Source of the DNA: Orrella marina
Lineage (GTDB): Bacteria; Pseudomonadota; Gammaproteobacteria; Burkholderiales; Burkholderiaceae_B
Assembly: GCF_003058465.1 (NCBI RefSeq)
Contig: NZ_CP028901.1
Coordinates: forward strand, 620,001-684,000
Direction: 5' to 3'
DNA: 64,000 nucleotides
Every line of letters begins with the position of its first letter. Within the stretch, counting starts at the first letter, position 1. Made by a program: the position numbers and the translations under genes. The notes under the pieces were generated by a model. It saw only the letters and a list, made by a program, of their open reading frames with translations. It searched no databases and was not told the DNA's origin. This document shows positions 26,723-35,200 of this stretch, in pieces.

Positions 26723-27184
26723 GCATGCTTGTGCTCAGTACGGCCAGTTGTTCCGCTCTTGCCTTCAGAGGTGGAGAGATGTTTTGAGTGCTCATGCGCG
26801 GTCGAGGCGGCACAACAATATTTGACTTTTAACAGCGTCCATCGATGAGACATCCAGAGTGAATCGCCAGGCACACTCGATACAAGGCGTTTCGCGATGG
26901 ACGAAACTGAAAGTCTGAGTCATCGCTGATGGGTCTGCTGATCCCACGTGGTTTTCATTCCCGGATAGTGAATAAAGACGTTGTATGCAACTTTGAGGAA
27001 ATGCCTCTGTGTTGTCGGGAAGGTTGCGTTTTGCAATGAGCGCCAGATCCCGTGAGGTATCTGGCGCCGGAGCATAGGCACATGCTGATCGCGGTTCCAC
27101 CGAGGCAGGCTTGGCTACAGGTGGCGGGGTGCTTGAGCTACCACCAGTGAGGGCTTCCCGGCTCCCCGGTTCTTTCGGGAGGGG
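26723..27184. other. Convergent intergenic region
   Basis: About 460 bp between a plus-strand crotonase gene and a minus-strand RraA-type gene, which meet tail to tail. It contains a perfect stem-loop (27040-27067). No gene is supported. Confidence 0.55.
27040..27067. terminator. Stem-loop between convergent genes
   Basis: GCGCCAGAT (27040-27048) pairs exactly with ATCTGGCGC (27059-27067) around a 10-base loop. It lies in the gap where transcripts from both sides end, so a bidirectional terminator role fits, though neither side shows a strong T-run. Confidence 0.5.
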
Positions 27185-27826
27185 TTACTCGAGACCCAGT
27201 GCTGTCAGTTTGGGGCCTAGACCAAGAATCTCAACCGTCGAGATCCCGGACTCAATCTTGGTCCTGATCCCGTCTTCCTTGGCCTCTCTTGCGTTTGCAG
27301 AGTCCAGGGCCGATTGTGCGTCTTCGCTTTTGATTACGACCACTCCATCACGATCACCGACAATGATGTCGCCAGGTCGAACATTCACGCCAGCGCAAAT
27401 AACTGGAACGTTGACTTTGCCAGCTTGCTCCTTGTTCGTGCCTTTGATCGACAGTCCTTTGCAAAACACAGGAAATCCCAGTTCGAGAATTGTGTTTGCG
27501 TCCCTGACTGCACCGTCAATGACCAGGCCCACAATCCCTCGCTTCATGGCGGCAAGCGTCAGCAAGTCTCCCCACGGGCCGGCTTCAAGAAAGCCTTTTG
27601 CGTCGACAACCAGGACATCACCGGGCCGGGCTTTGGTTAGTGCGTAATGAATCATCAGGTTGTCATCCGGGCGCGTGTCCACAGTGAGCGCGCGCCCAAT
27701 CATTCTGCAAGTTGGATCGATGGGTTTCATTTCATGATCCATTGCACCGATCTGGCCCTGTGCTTCGTGAATCGTTGCGGTCCCGAGAGCGTTGAGTTGT
27801 TGCAATAGGGTTTCTTGACTAGTCAT
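27185..27826 (-). CDS. RraA-like protein, HMG/CHA aldolase type
   Basis: A 213-residue protein. AAGGAGC precedes the ATG. The RraA/HMG-aldolase family motifs are present: GRALTVDTRPDDNLMIHYAL, PGDVLVVDAKG, GPWGDLLTLAA, GLVIDGAVRDANTI and GDIIVGDRDGVVVI. In the catalytic members (4-hydroxy-4-methyl- or 4-carboxy-4-hydroxy-2-oxoadipate aldolase) the Arg-Asp of the DGAVRD motif and the GxxxGDLL loop bind substrate and metal, and both are kept here. An aldolase is therefore more likely than an RNase E inhibitor. It lies 25 bp after a dehydrogenase gene in one operon, facing the tripartite transporter genes. Confidence 0.87.
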   Translation of the reverse strand: MTSQETLLQQLNALGTATIHEAQGQIGAMDHEMKPIDPTCRMIGRALTVDTRPDDNLMIHYALTKARPGDVLVVDAKGFLEAGPWGDLLTLAAMKRGIVGLVIDGAVRDANTILELGFPVFCKGLSIKGTNKEQAGKVNVPVICAGVNVRPGDIIVGDRDGVVVIKSEDAQSALDSANAREAKEDGIRTKIESGISTVEILGLGPKLTALGLE

Positions 27827-27850
27827 TTCTTGTCTTGCTCCTTCTTACTG

Positions 27851-28762
27851 TTAAGTGGTTACCTTGCTGTCAGCAGGCCGGTTCTGAGGGGATCTTGATA
27901 TTTCCGTGAGTATTGCCAGAGCTACCTCAGGGGAGGGCGGGGTTGGGGTGCTCGATCGGTCGTGAAGGCGTTCTGTCCGCTCAAAAACAGCAGTAACTGC
28001 CGGGAGCATCAGGCTGGTGAGACCGAGCTCGACAAGTTGCTCGTTTGCACGTTCGACTTCTTTGCGTCGTCGTTCGGCATGAACGAGGTGAGTTGTGACA
28101 AGCATCTCGAGGAACCGGGGCAGATGTGCTTTGTCGATGTCGGAAAGGACTTCGTAGAGTGATTCCCGCACGCCGAGGTGTTCGGCTGCTGAAAGACATT
28201 CTGTTGTGAGCGCTTCAAGGCCTTTGGTAAACACGCTGCGCAAGAGTTTGAGAGAAATTGCATCGCCCGCCTGACTGTTTGAAATGACCTTGACGGGGAT
28301 GCCTGCGCCTTGCATTGCCTCGATGGTTGACTGTCCCTTCGAATCCGCACTGACGCCTGCCGCAATCATGCTGGTGCTGGCACCGGTCAAGGCAATTGCA
28401 CCCATGATTGCAACGTCGATGTAGGTGATTTCTCGTTTGGCCAGCAGGGCAGATGCCTGGCGTTTTGCGTCAGCTGATGCTGTTGAAAAATCAATCAGTA
28501 TCTGCCCGGGACGTCCATGTTCCGAGATGATCTCTGCGATGACGGGTGCTGTTTCGCCCTCGACGCACGACAGTATGACCTCAACATCCTGTAAATGGTC
28601 TCGAACATCCTGAGCAGTTTGTGTTCCATATTTCGCGGTCAAACCCTTGGCACGCTCGGACAGTCGTTTGTCGATCGCCACCTGTATCGGCATGCCGCCT
28701 TCGTGAAGGGCTTCAAACAGGCAGCAGCCCACTTCGCCCATTCCGATGATCATGGATTTCAT
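27851..28762 (-). CDS. NAD(P)-dependent dehydrogenase with DUF1932 domain
   Basis: About 303 residues from the ATG at 28762. The N-terminal Rossmann domain starts with GMGEVGCCLFEAL (GxGxxG) and belongs to the 6-phosphogluconate/3-hydroxyisobutyrate dehydrogenase superfamily (VEVILSCVEGE, IDFSTASADAKRQ). The C-terminal helical domain has the superfamily Lys in SLKLLRSVFTKGLEAL and fits the DUF1932 type. It probably oxidises a beta-hydroxyacid or related alcohol. It is first in the operon with the RraA-type aldolase and divergent from the receptor at 28982, so it may handle the imported compound. Confidence 0.85.
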   Translation of the reverse strand: MKSMIIGMGEVGCCLFEALHEGGMPIQVAIDKRLSERAKGLTAKYGTQTAQDVRDHLQDVEVILSCVEGETAPVIAEIISEHGRPGQILIDFSTASADAKRQASALLAKREITYIDVAIMGAIALTGASTSMIAAGVSADSKGQSTIEAMQGAGIPVKVISNSQAGDAISLKLLRSVFTKGLEALTTECLSAAEHLGVRESLYEVLSDIDKAHLPRFLEMLVTTHLVHAERRRKEVERANEQLVELGLTSLMLPAVTAVFERTERLHDRSSTPTPPSPEVALAILTEISRSPQNRPADSKVTT

Positions 28763-28981
28763 CAAATTTCCTTAGCGTTAATGGTTTCTTTGTTTTTATT
28801 TTGTACTTTTTCTTAACGCTTTATTCTTTACCAAAGAACGAGTTTTTACAAACAGTTTGATAATCACAAGGGATTACCATAGTTCGAATCAACTTGCGAG
28901 ATACGTCGCTTTTGTGTTTGTATACAAACTCTACAGAAATGGCACACATGAAAGTCATTCGAAAATTGGGAGAGTGTCGAG
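28763..28981. promoter_or_regulatory. AT-rich divergent promoter of the transport island
   Basis: A 219-bp stretch, clearly AT-rich, between the dehydrogenase (minus) and the receptor (plus). It must contain both promoters. The palindrome at 28916-28929 is the best operator candidate. Confidence 0.6.
28916..28929. promoter_or_regulatory. Palindrome GTTTGTATACAAAC, candidate GntR operator
   Basis: A perfect 14-bp palindrome 53 bp before the receptor start. The core TTGTATACAA resembles sites reported for FadR-C-type GntR regulators. A regulator of that type is encoded at the far end of the same island (34266-34976). The link is inferred. Confidence 0.5.
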
Positions 28982-29950
28982 ATGAGAACAATGAAGAAAC
29001 TACTAATTGCGTGTAGCGTGGCGACTTTTGGCGTCGGGGGGCAAGCGCTGGCTCAGGCAGATTATCCAGATCGTCCGCTGCAAATGATTGTTGCTTACAG
29101 CGCTGGCGGCGGTACGGATATCGCCGCCAGAACGCTGGCACCCTATATCGGCAAATATCTTGGTGGAGACGTTGCTGTGATCAATCGTCCTGGCGCTGGT
29201 GGAGAAGTCGGCTTCACGGAATTGGCAAATGCAACGCCAGATGGGTACACCATTGGCTTTATTAATACGCCAAATATTCTGACGATTCCGATCCAGCGTA
29301 AAACGAGGTACAGCCTTGAGAGCTTCACCCCGGTTTCAAATGTGGTCGATGATCCAGGTGGCGTGCAAGTTCGTCTGGATAGTCCGATTAAGAGCATGAA
29401 GGACCTGGTGGAGTATGCCAGGAGCAATCCGAGTGCCGTCACGTACGGCACTACCGGCATTGGTTCGGACGACCATCTGGCCATGCTTGCGCTAGAGAGA
29501 CAGGCTGATGTCAAGTTGACCCATGTGCCATTTCCAGGTTCCTCCGCTGTGCGATCGGCGCTTCTGGGCGGACACATCACGCTGGGGGTGTTCAATATGG
29601 GAGAGGCTGTCACCATGTTGCGCGAGAATCAGATTCGCTCACTGGGTCAGATGGGTGAAACACGGTGGTCAGAGGCGGCGGATGTTCCGACCTTGAAAGA
29701 GCAGGGGTTCGATATCGTGCAGGGCTCGGCCAGAGGAATTGCAGTGCCAGCCGGGACCCCTGACGCTATTGTTGAAAAGCTCGCAAAGGCCGTGAACGAC
29801 GCCATCAACGATCCTGAGTTTCAGAAGAAAGCGGCCGAGCAGGCACTTCCACTTGCTGCGAGTTCTCCCAAAGAGTTCTCGGACATGCTTTACAAGTTGC
29901 GTGACGGTTACGTGGAGCTCTGGAAAGAACAGCCTTGGGTCAAGAATTGA
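28982..29950 (+). CDS. tctC: Bug/TctC receptor of the tripartite system
   Basis: A 322-residue periplasmic receptor and the only one in the window directly followed by tctB and tctA. Signal peptide MRTMKKLLIACSVATFGVGG, cleavage probably after ALA. Landmarks: YPDRPLQMIVAYSAGGGTDIAAR, INRPGAGGEVGFTELA, VKLTHVPFPGSSAV. The last replaces the usual HVPYKG with HVPFPG, a change in a segment that contacts the ligand. It begins the plus-strand operon receptor-TctB-TctA-dioxygenase-transporter. The dioxygenase beside it suggests an acid that is oxygenated after uptake. Confidence 0.93.
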   Translation: MRTMKKLLIACSVATFGVGGQALAQADYPDRPLQMIVAYSAGGGTDIAARTLAPYIGKYLGGDVAVINRPGAGGEVGFTELANATPDGYTIGFINTPNILTIPIQRKTRYSLESFTPVSNVVDDPGGVQVRLDSPIKSMKDLVEYARSNPSAVTYGTTGIGSDDHLAMLALERQADVKLTHVPFPGSSAVRSALLGGHITLGVFNMGEAVTMLRENQIRSLGQMGETRWSEAADVPTLKEQGFDIVQGSARGIAVPAGTPDAIVEKLAKAVNDAINDPEFQKKAAEQALPLAASSPKEFSDMLYKLRDGYVELWKEQPWVKN

Positions 29951-30041
29951 TGCGTCGTGTTTGAGTTCTGAGGAGTCCACTCGCACGTGGTGCGGGTGAC
30001 TCTCTTCAGGTCGGCATCAACTTCATGCCCGAAGGTATTTC

Positions 30042-30506
30042 ATGTTTCTACCCCGAAAGGTTTCTCTGGAACTTGGCGCAGCAACGCTGGTTGCCGTGCT
30101 GTCATTGTATGGATTGCTGACCGTCTGGAATTACCCGGATGGTTCCCGAATCATGCCAGTCGGAGTCATGATCCTATCAACCGTACTTTCGTTGATCTGG
30201 ATTGTGCAGTTGATGATGAGTGGAAAGCTCAAGACCGATCCAGCCCCGGAGATCGACGTCGCGGAAGTAAAGCGCGTCTGCACGATCCTGCTGAGTCTTC
30301 CGGTGCTGATCCTTGGGGTCGCGAAGCTGGGCTTCTTTACAACTTTTGTTCTCATGATCCCGGTGATCACATGGTTGCTTGGTTACCGGAACTGGAGAGG
30401 CATTGCAACTGGTACGGTCATATTCTCCGGGGGGCTATACCTTATTTTCAAGGTCGTTCTGAATCGACCACTTCCAGCCGAAATCTGGTTTTTGATCGGA
30501 GCTTGA
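30042..30506 (+). CDS. tctB: Tripartite tricarboxylate transporter small subunit TctB
   Basis: A 154-residue inner-membrane protein with four predicted transmembrane helices (LELGAATLVAVLSLYGLLTVW; VMILSTVLSLIWIVQLMM; ILLSLPVLILGVAKLGFFTTFVLMIPVITWLL; ATGTVIFSGGLYLIFKVVL). Length and topology fit TctB, which has little sequence conservation. The position between receptor and TctA makes the assignment firm. The GFFTTFVLM segment in the third helix is the best-conserved part of the family. Confidence 0.88.
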   Translation: MFLPRKVSLELGAATLVAVLSLYGLLTVWNYPDGSRIMPVGVMILSTVLSLIWIVQLMMSGKLKTDPAPEIDVAEVKRVCTILLSLPVLILGVAKLGFFTTFVLMIPVITWLLGYRNWRGIATGTVIFSGGLYLIFKVVLNRPLPAEIWFLIGA

Positions 30507-30510
30507 AGGC

Positions 30511-32037
30511 ATGATTGATCACATTCTTCAGGCTTTACCAGCGCTCTTTAGCTGGGACGTTTTCCTCTCAATGCTGATTGGCACAATTGTGGGTGTCGTG
30601 ATAGGAGGGCTTCCAGGACTTTCGGCAACCATGGGGATCGCGGTACTGATTCCGCTGACCTTTTCGATGACACCACTGGGCGCGCTGGGAATGATCGCCG
30701 GCATTTACAACGGCGCCATGTACGGTGGTGCGATACCGGCCATCCTTCTGAGGATCCCTGGAACGCCAGCGGGGATTGCCACGGTTTTCGATGGCCACCC
30801 GATGGCACTGAAAGGGCAAGGGCGCCTGGCTCTGAAGATCGCCCTGTATTCCTCCGCGATTGGCGGTGCTGTCAGCGCAATCTCCTTGCTTCTGCTGGCG
30901 CCACCGCTGGCTTCTGTTGCGCTCAAGTTTGGTTCGGCTGAAATTTTCTGGCTCGCCATGCTGGGACTGACAACTATCGCAGTGGTGTTGTCCTCCAACC
31001 CTGTCAAGGGGCTTCTTAGTGCGTGTTTCGGTCTGGTGATGGGGCTGATCGGGATTGATCAGATGACTGGCTCGGAGCGTTTCACCCTTGATTCCATGTA
31101 TCTGGTAGGTGGTGTCGGGATACTGGTTCTGCTGACCGGCTTGTATGCCATCCCGCCTGCAATCGACCTCGCAGCAAAAGCTTTGCTCATTCGTGCAGAG
31201 GATCTTAGGCGCGGTGACAGTGGTGGTCGAGAACCGATGCCCTGGTTACGTTTGTTGCCAACATGGTGCAAGTCTTCCGTCATTGGGGTACTGGTGGGGA
31301 TTGTGCCTGGTGCCGGTGGGAATATCGCATCATTGCTGGCGTGGAGTGAGGCCAGGCGTAGTTCAAAGCAGCCCGAAACGTTTGGTGACGGTGCGCCAGA
31401 GGGCGTTGCTGCCGCAGAATGCGCGAATAACGCAGATAATGCGTCCTCGCTGATTCCGGCTTTGACGCTGGGGATTCCCGGTAATGCTGTGGCAGCCGTC
31501 ATTCTGGGCGGTCTGCTGGTTCACGGCCTGTTGCCTGGCCCCGCTTTGTTCAGGGACTCAGCGCCGGTTACATATGGATTCATGTTGTCCATGCTGGTGA
31601 CATCCGTTTTGTTGATCTTCGTCGGGTCGATTGGTGCGCGTTTGTTCATCAGCGTACTCAGATTACCTGCGCTTTTGCTGGCACCGATGATTATCGCCAT
31701 GACGTTTATCGGGATCTATTCGATCGGCAACAGTTTGTTCGACGTGGGGCTCGTTGCCGCCCTTGGAGTGCTCGGCTATTTCATGGAAAAGCTTGGCGTG
31801 CCACTCGCACCGGCGGTTCTGGCTGTGATCCTCGGTCCGATGGCCGAGTCCGAGCTAAGACGTTCGCTTCTGATCTCTCAGGGTAATCTCGGTTTTCTGT
31901 TTTCTTCGCCCATATCTCTGATTCTCGTCAGTTTGATCATCGTGATGTTGTGTTCACCATTGATCAAGAGGTTCCTCTCAAGACGAACAGGCAAAACGTT
32001 GTCAGAGGACATTGCCAAGAAAATCTCCAACGACTGA
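30511..32037 (+). CDS. tctA: Tripartite tricarboxylate transporter permease TctA
   Basis: A 508-residue integral membrane permease of the usual TctA length, starting 4 bp after tctB. It shows the duplicated family motif: GGLPGLSATMGIAVLIPLTF near the N-terminus and GIVPGAGGNIASLLAWSEAR near residue 265, plus YNGAMYGGAIPAILLRIPGT and the matching NASSLIPALTLGIPGNAVAAVILGGLLVHGL. About 11-12 transmembrane helices. It drives ion-coupled uptake of a carboxylate delivered by a Bug receptor, probably the one at 28982. As the only TctA here, it might also serve the orphan receptors elsewhere in the window. Confidence 0.95.
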   Translation: MIDHILQALPALFSWDVFLSMLIGTIVGVVIGGLPGLSATMGIAVLIPLTFSMTPLGALGMIAGIYNGAMYGGAIPAILLRIPGTPAGIATVFDGHPMALKGQGRLALKIALYSSAIGGAVSAISLLLLAPPLASVALKFGSAEIFWLAMLGLTTIAVVLSSNPVKGLLSACFGLVMGLIGIDQMTGSERFTLDSMYLVGGVGILVLLTGLYAIPPAIDLAAKALLIRAEDLRRGDSGGREPMPWLRLLPTWCKSSVIGVLVGIVPGAGGNIASLLAWSEARRSSKQPETFGDGAPEGVAAAECANNADNASSLIPALTLGIPGNAVAAVILGGLLVHGLLPGPALFRDSAPVTYGFMLSMLVTSVLLIFVGSIGARLFISVLRLPALLLAPMIIAMTFIGIYSIGNSLFDVGLVAALGVLGYFMEKLGVPLAPAVLAVILGPMAESELRRSLLISQGNLGFLFSSPISLILVSLIIVMLCSPLIKRFLSRRTGKTLSEDIAKKISND

Positions 32038-32111
32038 TATGAGGTGATTTGAGTGTTTACAGCGCAATGATGTCATTGGCACATTCGCACTATTTCTGGA
32101 GGATTGACAAA

Positions 32112-32972
32112 ATGGAAGTTAGACGCCTTTGCCCCGCAATCGGAGCGGAAGTTATCGGAATTGATGTTTCACAACCCGTGAGTGACGAACTCTTCGCCGA
32201 GATCAGACAAGCCTGGCTGGACAGCAATGGCCTGCTGGTGATCCGCGATCAGAATTTGACTGAAGAGCAGCAGATCGCGTTTGCAGGCAAGTTTGGTCGC
32301 CTTCACAAGTTGCAAGGTCACACAGTGACGAAATACCTCCACCCTGATCACCCTGAAATCTATCGTGTTTCCAACAAGGTGATCGATGGCAAGCCGCAAG
32401 GCAGAAAAGGCGCTGGTACGTACTGGCATTCCGATAACTCATATGAAGTCGAGCCTGCACAGGCCTCTGTGTTGTATGCGAAGGAGATTCCACCTGTGGG
32501 CGGCGACACCATTTTCGCAAGTACACACAAAGCGTTTGAAGGTCTGTCGGAGACGTTCAAAGAATTCCTCATGCCCTTGAAGGCCGTACACAGTTTTGCG
32601 AACGCTGCCGGCGGCGGGTTTCGTAACGAGGTGATCACCCAGGAACAGTTGAGCAATGTCCCGCCGACGCTACATCCGATCATTCGCAAGCACGCAGAAA
32701 CCGGACAGCTAGGTGTTTTTGTCAATCCGGGTTTTACTTCTTACATTGAAGGGCTCAGCGCTGACGAGAGCCGGGCAGTGCTTGGTTACTTGTTCGAGCT
32801 TGTAACCAAGCCTGATTACCAGTACCGGCATCGCTGGTCTTTGCACGACGTGGTGATCTGGGACAATCGCTGCACCATGCACTATGCCGTCATGGATTAT
32901 GACGGCAGCGGGGAGCGCCTGATGCATCGCTGCACAGTCATCGGCGAGAAACCGCTGGCCGCAGTCGCTTAA
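32112..32972 (+). CDS. TauD/TfdA-family 2-oxoglutarate-dependent dioxygenase
   Basis: About 286 residues from the ATG at 32112, which follows GGAGG; an earlier start at 32049 is less likely. Non-heme iron enzyme using 2-oxoglutarate and oxygen. The facial triad is visible: HSD in GTYWHSDNSYEVEPAQ, and the distal His in WDNRCTMHYAVMDYDG. The 2-oxoglutarate-binding Arg is in RLMHRCTVIG. TVTKYLHPDHPEIYRVSNK is typical of the TfdA side of the family, which cleaves aryloxyalkanoates or hydroxylates related acids. It lies 74 bp after tctA in the same operon, so it probably attacks the imported acid. The substrate is inferred only by class. Confidence 0.9.
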   Translation: MEVRRLCPAIGAEVIGIDVSQPVSDELFAEIRQAWLDSNGLLVIRDQNLTEEQQIAFAGKFGRLHKLQGHTVTKYLHPDHPEIYRVSNKVIDGKPQGRKGAGTYWHSDNSYEVEPAQASVLYAKEIPPVGGDTIFASTHKAFEGLSETFKEFLMPLKAVHSFANAAGGGFRNEVITQEQLSNVPPTLHPIIRKHAETGQLGVFVNPGFTSYIEGLSADESRAVLGYLFELVTKPDYQYRHRWSLHDVVIWDNRCTMHYAVMDYDGSGERLMHRCTVIGEKPLAAVA

Positions 32973-32975
32973 GGC

Positions 32976-34307
32976 GTGAGTCGTCTCAGTGCCTCGCTCT
33001 TGCAGTGGCGTTCGCTGTTACCGTGGCTTGTGCTAATCATGTGGGTGGGCAGCTTTGCCCACCTTTTATTTGATGTGCAGTTGGCCCAGAATATTGCGGG
33101 ATTGACTGCCGCTGCCATTGCGCTGTTTGCTCTTTTCACGACATCAGGAACCCCCCGAAAAACACTGATCGTGCTGGGCGGGTGTGCGTTGCTTGTGTCG
33201 AGTGTCAGCGGGACACTGGCGCCGTTGTGGAATGGTGTTGTTCGAGCGTCGCTGTTTGCAAGCTTTCTTGCGTCACTATTTGCGTTGAGTGCTTTGGTCA
33301 GGATGTCGAGTCGAATCGAGTCAATTCAAGACACGTTTGACTCCCAGCCTCAGCCTGGACGGTCTGGTGTGCTCCAGTTCCTGGGACTGGTGTTTGCTGT
33401 GCCACTGGCGGTGGGTGCGGTGGGTGTCGTCTCTCCGCTTATTTCATCGCAACGAACAGGCCGTGACCGAGTAACGGACGCCTCCTGGGCAATGAGAGGA
33501 ATGGGGTTGGCCGTCCTGTTTTCTCCATTTACCGTTGCAATGGGTGTTGCGACCAGTGCGTCAGACAAGGATCTGCCGATAGGCTGGCTGATGTCGTGCG
33601 GCCTGATCATGGCGCTGACGCTGTTTCTGATTCCGTTTTTTCGTGGTCAATGTGTCTTGCCAGGACAGTTGCGTGGGAAATTCTCTCGCGATCTCATTGT
33701 CATGCTAGGGCCAGTCCTGCTGTTGATTTGCCTGAATATGGCAATCGTATTCTGGGTCGACGTCACCCCTTTGCAAGCAGCGGTGCTAACCGTCTTGCCC
33801 TTTAGCCTGTTTGCGGCTGGCCTGAGCGGCACTGGTGCGCTGCGGCTGGTCAAGGACCATGTGCAAGGAGCATGGAGACACTTTGACGGTGAAATTGCAG
33901 TCTTTGTGGCCTCTCTTTGCTTTGCTCAGGCGGTTGCGAATGTTCCGGCTATTGAACTGGTTGTCGCAAGTCTGGCCGGGATCATGGGCCCAACAGCACT
34001 GATTATTCTCTCTTTGTTAATGATCCTCCTGCTTGCGATGGTGGGCGTGCATATGGTGGTCACTGCTACTCTGTTTGTGACTGTATTCAGTCCATCCATG
34101 ACATCGGATGTGCAAAGTGTCTTTCTGGCGCTCGCTGCATTGCTGGGATGGTCTCTTGGCACAATGATTGCGCCAGGATCTCTGGCGTTTGTGACAGCGT
34201 GCAGAGTTCTTCAAGTTCCAAGTAAGAAAGTGGCGCTTGATATCAACCTGATATTCTCGGTTTGTTCATTGCTGCTGTTTGCTCTGGCTGCGATCATGAT
34301 CACCTGA
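32976..34307 (+). CDS. Unassigned multi-pass membrane transporter
   Basis: A 443-residue very hydrophobic protein with about 11-12 transmembrane helices, starting at a GTG 3 bp after the dioxygenase stop. Two halves look related: MGLAVLFSPFTVAMGVATSASDKD in the first and VGVHMVVTATLFVTVFSPSMTSD in the second. This inverted-duplicate layout with helix-breaking Ser-Pro-rich loops recalls the ion-transporter superfamily of dicarboxylate carriers, but I cannot assign a family. A second transporter in an operon that already has TctABC suggests export of a product or an alternative uptake route. Its end overlaps the convergent GntR gene by 42 bp. Confidence 0.75.
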   Translation: MSRLSASLLQWRSLLPWLVLIMWVGSFAHLLFDVQLAQNIAGLTAAAIALFALFTTSGTPRKTLIVLGGCALLVSSVSGTLAPLWNGVVRASLFASFLASLFALSALVRMSSRIESIQDTFDSQPQPGRSGVLQFLGLVFAVPLAVGAVGVVSPLISSQRTGRDRVTDASWAMRGMGLAVLFSPFTVAMGVATSASDKDLPIGWLMSCGLIMALTLFLIPFFRGQCVLPGQLRGKFSRDLIVMLGPVLLLICLNMAIVFWVDVTPLQAAVLTVLPFSLFAAGLSGTGALRLVKDHVQGAWRHFDGEIAVFVASLCFAQAVANVPAIELVVASLAGIMGPTALIILSLLMILLLAMVGVHMVVTATLFVTVFSPSMTSDVQSVFLALAALLGWSLGTMIAPGSLAFVTACRVLQVPSKKVALDINLIFSVCSLLLFALAAIMIT

Positions 34308-34976
34308 GTTGATGCTGATTGCTGGTGCTGTTTTGCGAACCCTCGATGCTTCGAAGGTTCTGTAGGCAGACCGAAGGTGTACCCGCATGAGCTCCTCAGC
34401 CAGCAGGCGATCTTTTCTTTCAATTGCTGCCATGATTTCTTCGTGGTGATGAGCGGATCGAATCATATCTGGCTTCTTGTACAGATAAAAGGATCCGATG
34501 ATGATCGGGACGTCGACAAACTGCATGGCAGCATGCCGCAGCCGGGCAGAGTTGCTGGCTTCAAGTAAAGCAAGGTGAATCTGACTGTTGACGCGTTGCA
34601 GGTCTGCTGCAACCTGATCGCCCGACAGAGAACTCAGGTGGCTCATCTCGTCGGTCAGGTGCCTGAGCCTGGTGATCTGCTCCGGGGTTGCATTGGCAGC
34701 AGCCAGGCCGCAAGCGGCTGACTCAAGCATGATCCGGATCTCAAAAACTTCAGCAATGTCGCGGTCAGTCCATTGCGCAACGAATGCACCTCTTTTCTCG
34801 CCAGGTATCAAAAGGCCATCCGAGACCAGTTGCTGGATGGCTGTTCTGACGGGTGTTCGGCTGACATTCATCTCTGCAGCGAGGTGTTCCTCCTTGATCT
34901 GCGCGCCAGGTTCAAGATCTCCTGACATGATGCGTTTGCGTAGCGAGATATAAACCTGTTCTGATATTTTGCTCAT
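34266..34976 (-). CDS. GntR-family regulator, FadR-C type
   Basis: A 236-residue regulator. N-terminal winged helix: YISLRKRIMSGDLEPGAQIKEEHLAAEMNVSRTPVRTAIQQLVSDGLL (about residues 9-60). The C-terminal FCD domain has the metal/ligand-site residues in QIHLALLEASNS, SAHHHEEIMAAIERKD and MRVHLRSAY. It is convergent with the transport operon (42-bp tail overlap) and divergent from the FadB-like gene at 35201, so it could control either. The palindrome at 28916-28929 fits the kind of site this family binds. Its effector is probably the transported acid or an intermediate. Confidence 0.9.
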   Translation of the reverse strand: MSKISEQVYISLRKRIMSGDLEPGAQIKEEHLAAEMNVSRTPVRTAIQQLVSDGLLIPGEKRGAFVAQWTDRDIAEVFEIRIMLESAACGLAAANATPEQITRLRHLTDEMSHLSSLSGDQVAADLQRVNSQIHLALLEASNSARLRHAAMQFVDVPIIIGSFYLYKKPDMIRSAHHHEEIMAAIERKDRLLAEELMRVHLRSAYRTFEASRVRKTAPAISINSGDHDRSQSKQQQ

Positions 34977-35200
34977 AGCCTTGTTCCACAGTCTGTGTAG
35001 TGTAGCGAAGTGATGGACTGATTTCGAGGTGTACCAAAATTTGTTGACTCTTATTGTTCATCGTCTCAAGATCAGTCTGTTCTTCGTTCTATCGGGTCAG
35101 ATGCCCTTGCAGTGAGACCAACCTGTAGACTGGGTTCATGCATGTCCTGACTGGACAGAAGAGTTCAAAGGAAGGGTTATTGAAAGGAGTCAGACAACCC

